From Amycolatopsis sp. DSM 110486 (GTDB taxonomy: Bacteria; Actinomycetota; Actinomycetes; Mycobacteriales; Pseudonocardiaceae), in contig NZ_CP080519.1 of the NCBI RefSeq assembly GCF_019468465.1, positions 9,727,001-9,791,000 of the forward strand: DNA of 64,000 nt. The letters run 5' to 3'. The translations under genes and the position numbers were made by a program. Below are positions 63,010 through 64,000 of this stretch, piece by piece. The notes under the pieces were generated by a model. The model worked only from the letters and a program-made list of their open reading frames with translations. It was not told the DNA's origin and ran no database searches. Position 1 is the first letter of the stretch. Every line of letters begins with the position of its first letter.

Positions 63010-64000
63010 TCAGTCCGCCTTCCTCACGTCGTTCAGGGCCGCCCAGACCCGCATCGGGGTGGTCGGCATGTCCAGGTGCCGCACGCCGTGGTGGGCGAGC
63101 GCGTCGACCACCGCGTTGTGCACCGCCGGCGTCGACCCGATCGTCGCGGCCTCGCCGATCCCCTTGACCCCCAGCAGGTTCCGAGTCGTCGGCGTCGCCA
63201 TGTCCACGAGCTCGAAGTCGGGCAGCTCGGTCGCGGTCACGAACGAGTAGTCCGCGAGCGTGGCCGTGGTCGGGTTGCCGTCCTCGTCGTAGTTCACGAC
63301 CTCCAGCAGCGCCTGCGCGATGCCCTGGCCGAGCCCGCCGTGGCGCTGGCCGCGGAAGGTCAGCGGGTTCACCACCGGCCCGGCGTCGTCGACCGCGACC
63401 AGCCGCCGCACCTCGACCTTGCCCGTCTCCGTGTCGACCTCGACCACGGCGAGGTGCGCGCCGAACGGGAACGTCGGCTTGCCGTCCCCGAACCACACGT
63501 CGGCCGACAGCGCCGCGCTCTCGGCCGCGGACACGATCCGCGCCCAGTCGAGCGTGGTGCTCGACGGCGCGCCGCGCACCTGCCAGACCCCGCGTTCCGT
63601 GTCGAGCTCCAGATCCTCGGCCGCGGCCTCGAGCAGGTCGGCCGCGAGCTCCCGGGCCTGGGCGATCACCTCGTCGGCCGCCTGCCGGACCGCCGAGCCG
63701 CCGAGCTGCAGAGACCGCGAGCCGAACGTGCCGACCGCGCGCGGGACCTCGTCGGTGTCGCCGTGCTTCACGGTGATCTTCGCCAGCGGCACGCCGAGCT
63801 GGTCTGACAGGAGCATCGCCAACGACGTCGCCAGCCCCTGGCCGTGCGGCGAGCTGCCCGTGTACGCGGTGACCGAGCCGTCTTCGTGGATATCGACGCG
63901 GCCGCTCTCGCCGCTCGCGTCGCCGCCGGTGATCTCGACGTAGGCCGCGATGCCGAGACCCAGTGCCACCGGGTCGCCCGCGGCGCGGCGCAGCTCCTGC
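63010..64000 (-). CDS. molybdenum hydroxylase large subunit, third cluster (5' end beyond the window)
   Basis: The last 329 or so residues of a CoxL/XdhB-type molybdopterin subunit. Seen: a Gln-rich [15 protein letters not shown] loop, [40 protein letters not shown] and the base motif KGIGEAA. The frame is open to the edge of the window with no start there, so the N-terminal two thirds, including the active-site loop that separates form I from form II, cannot be read. The C-terminal half differs clearly from both other large subunits and looks form II-like. Confidence 0.88.
   Translation of the reverse strand, partial: QELRRAAGDPVALGLGIAAYVEITGGDASGESGRVDIHEDGSVTAYTGSSPHGQGLATSLAMLLSDQLGVPLAKITVKHGDTDEVPRAVGTFGSRSLQLGGSAVRQAADEVIAQARELAADLLEAAAEDLELDTERGVWQVRGAPSSTTLDWARIVSAAESAALSADVWFGDGKPTFPFGAHLAVVEVDTETGKVEVRRLVAVDDAGPVVNPLTFRGQRHGGLGQGIAQALLEVVNYDEDGNPTTATLADYSFVTATELPDFELVDMATPTTRNLLGVKGIGEAATIGSTPAVHNAVVDALAHHGVRHLDMPTTPMRVWAALNDVRKAD

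Overview
The window is high-GC actinobacterial DNA (roughly 70% GC by eye) with frequent GTG starts, four-base start/stop overlaps and tightly packed operons. Mo-CO-dehydrogenase clusters, DUF397/XRE pairs, F420-type oxidoreductases, an EspG/PPE-like type VII secretion (T7SS) locus and a WXG-headed Rhs giant point to a Pseudonocardiaceae-like soil actinomycete such as Amycolatopsis. That assignment is inference; no rRNA or tRNA gene was seen.

0-8.3 kb: zwf (+) faces an ndh / GH15 pair (-). Next lies a wrecked cytochrome bd oxidase locus in which the front of cydA is joined to the back of cydB. A small unknown gene follows, then five consecutive genes for tiny single-helix membrane proteins.

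8.3-17.9 kb: two divergent molybdenum hydroxylase clusters. The minus-strand cluster has coxM-coxS-coxL with the form I CO dehydrogenase signature AYRCSFR, then an XdhC-YHS fusion and coxG, and runs on into the five small membrane proteins. The plus-strand cluster is a second M-S-L set whose large subunit has AYACSFR at the same place. Three pairs of inverted repeats lie between them. A third M-S-L set (-), cut by the window end, lies at 61.7-64 kb.

17.9-25.8 kb: a small winged-helix-like protein, an MHS-type MFS transporter, an MprF-like lipid aminoacyltransferase, a graveyard of decayed genes (patatin-like fragment, frameshifted SDR, SDR tail), an unknown protein and an ATP-dependent DNA ligase.

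25.9-33.4 kb: an amidohydrolase diverges from an IclR regulator, followed by a CaiB-type CoA transferase, a citryl-CoA-lyase-like protein and a hydroxyquinol-type intradiol dioxygenase. A repeated GTCCG-N5-CGGAC element marks all three promoters and suggests one IclR regulon. A DUF397/XRE pair and a divergent small protein plus double-HTH gene flank a long palindrome.

33.7-44.9 kb: a succinate-semialdehyde-type dehydrogenase, then a minus-strand acyl-CoA operon (acyl-CoA ligase, enoyl-CoA hydratase, two MaoC proteins, carboxylase beta, CitE-like lyase, F420-type oxidoreductase, carboxylase alpha with biotin domain, atypical SDR) opposite a TetR gene with a candidate operator.

45-61 kb: a nitroreductase, then a minus-strand T7SS-type cluster (EspG, small protein, PPE-like Gly-rich protein, repeat-tailed ESX substrate, YbaB-like protein) ending in a 1,682-residue WXG-Rhs protein with a lower-GC C-terminal tip and no visible immunity gene. 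Ten kilobases away a shrunken copy of the same gene keeps the head and a deaminase tip but has two in-frame stops. Between them are panE, a DinB protein, an HxlR regulator and a secreted serine hydrolase; a flavin reductase follows.
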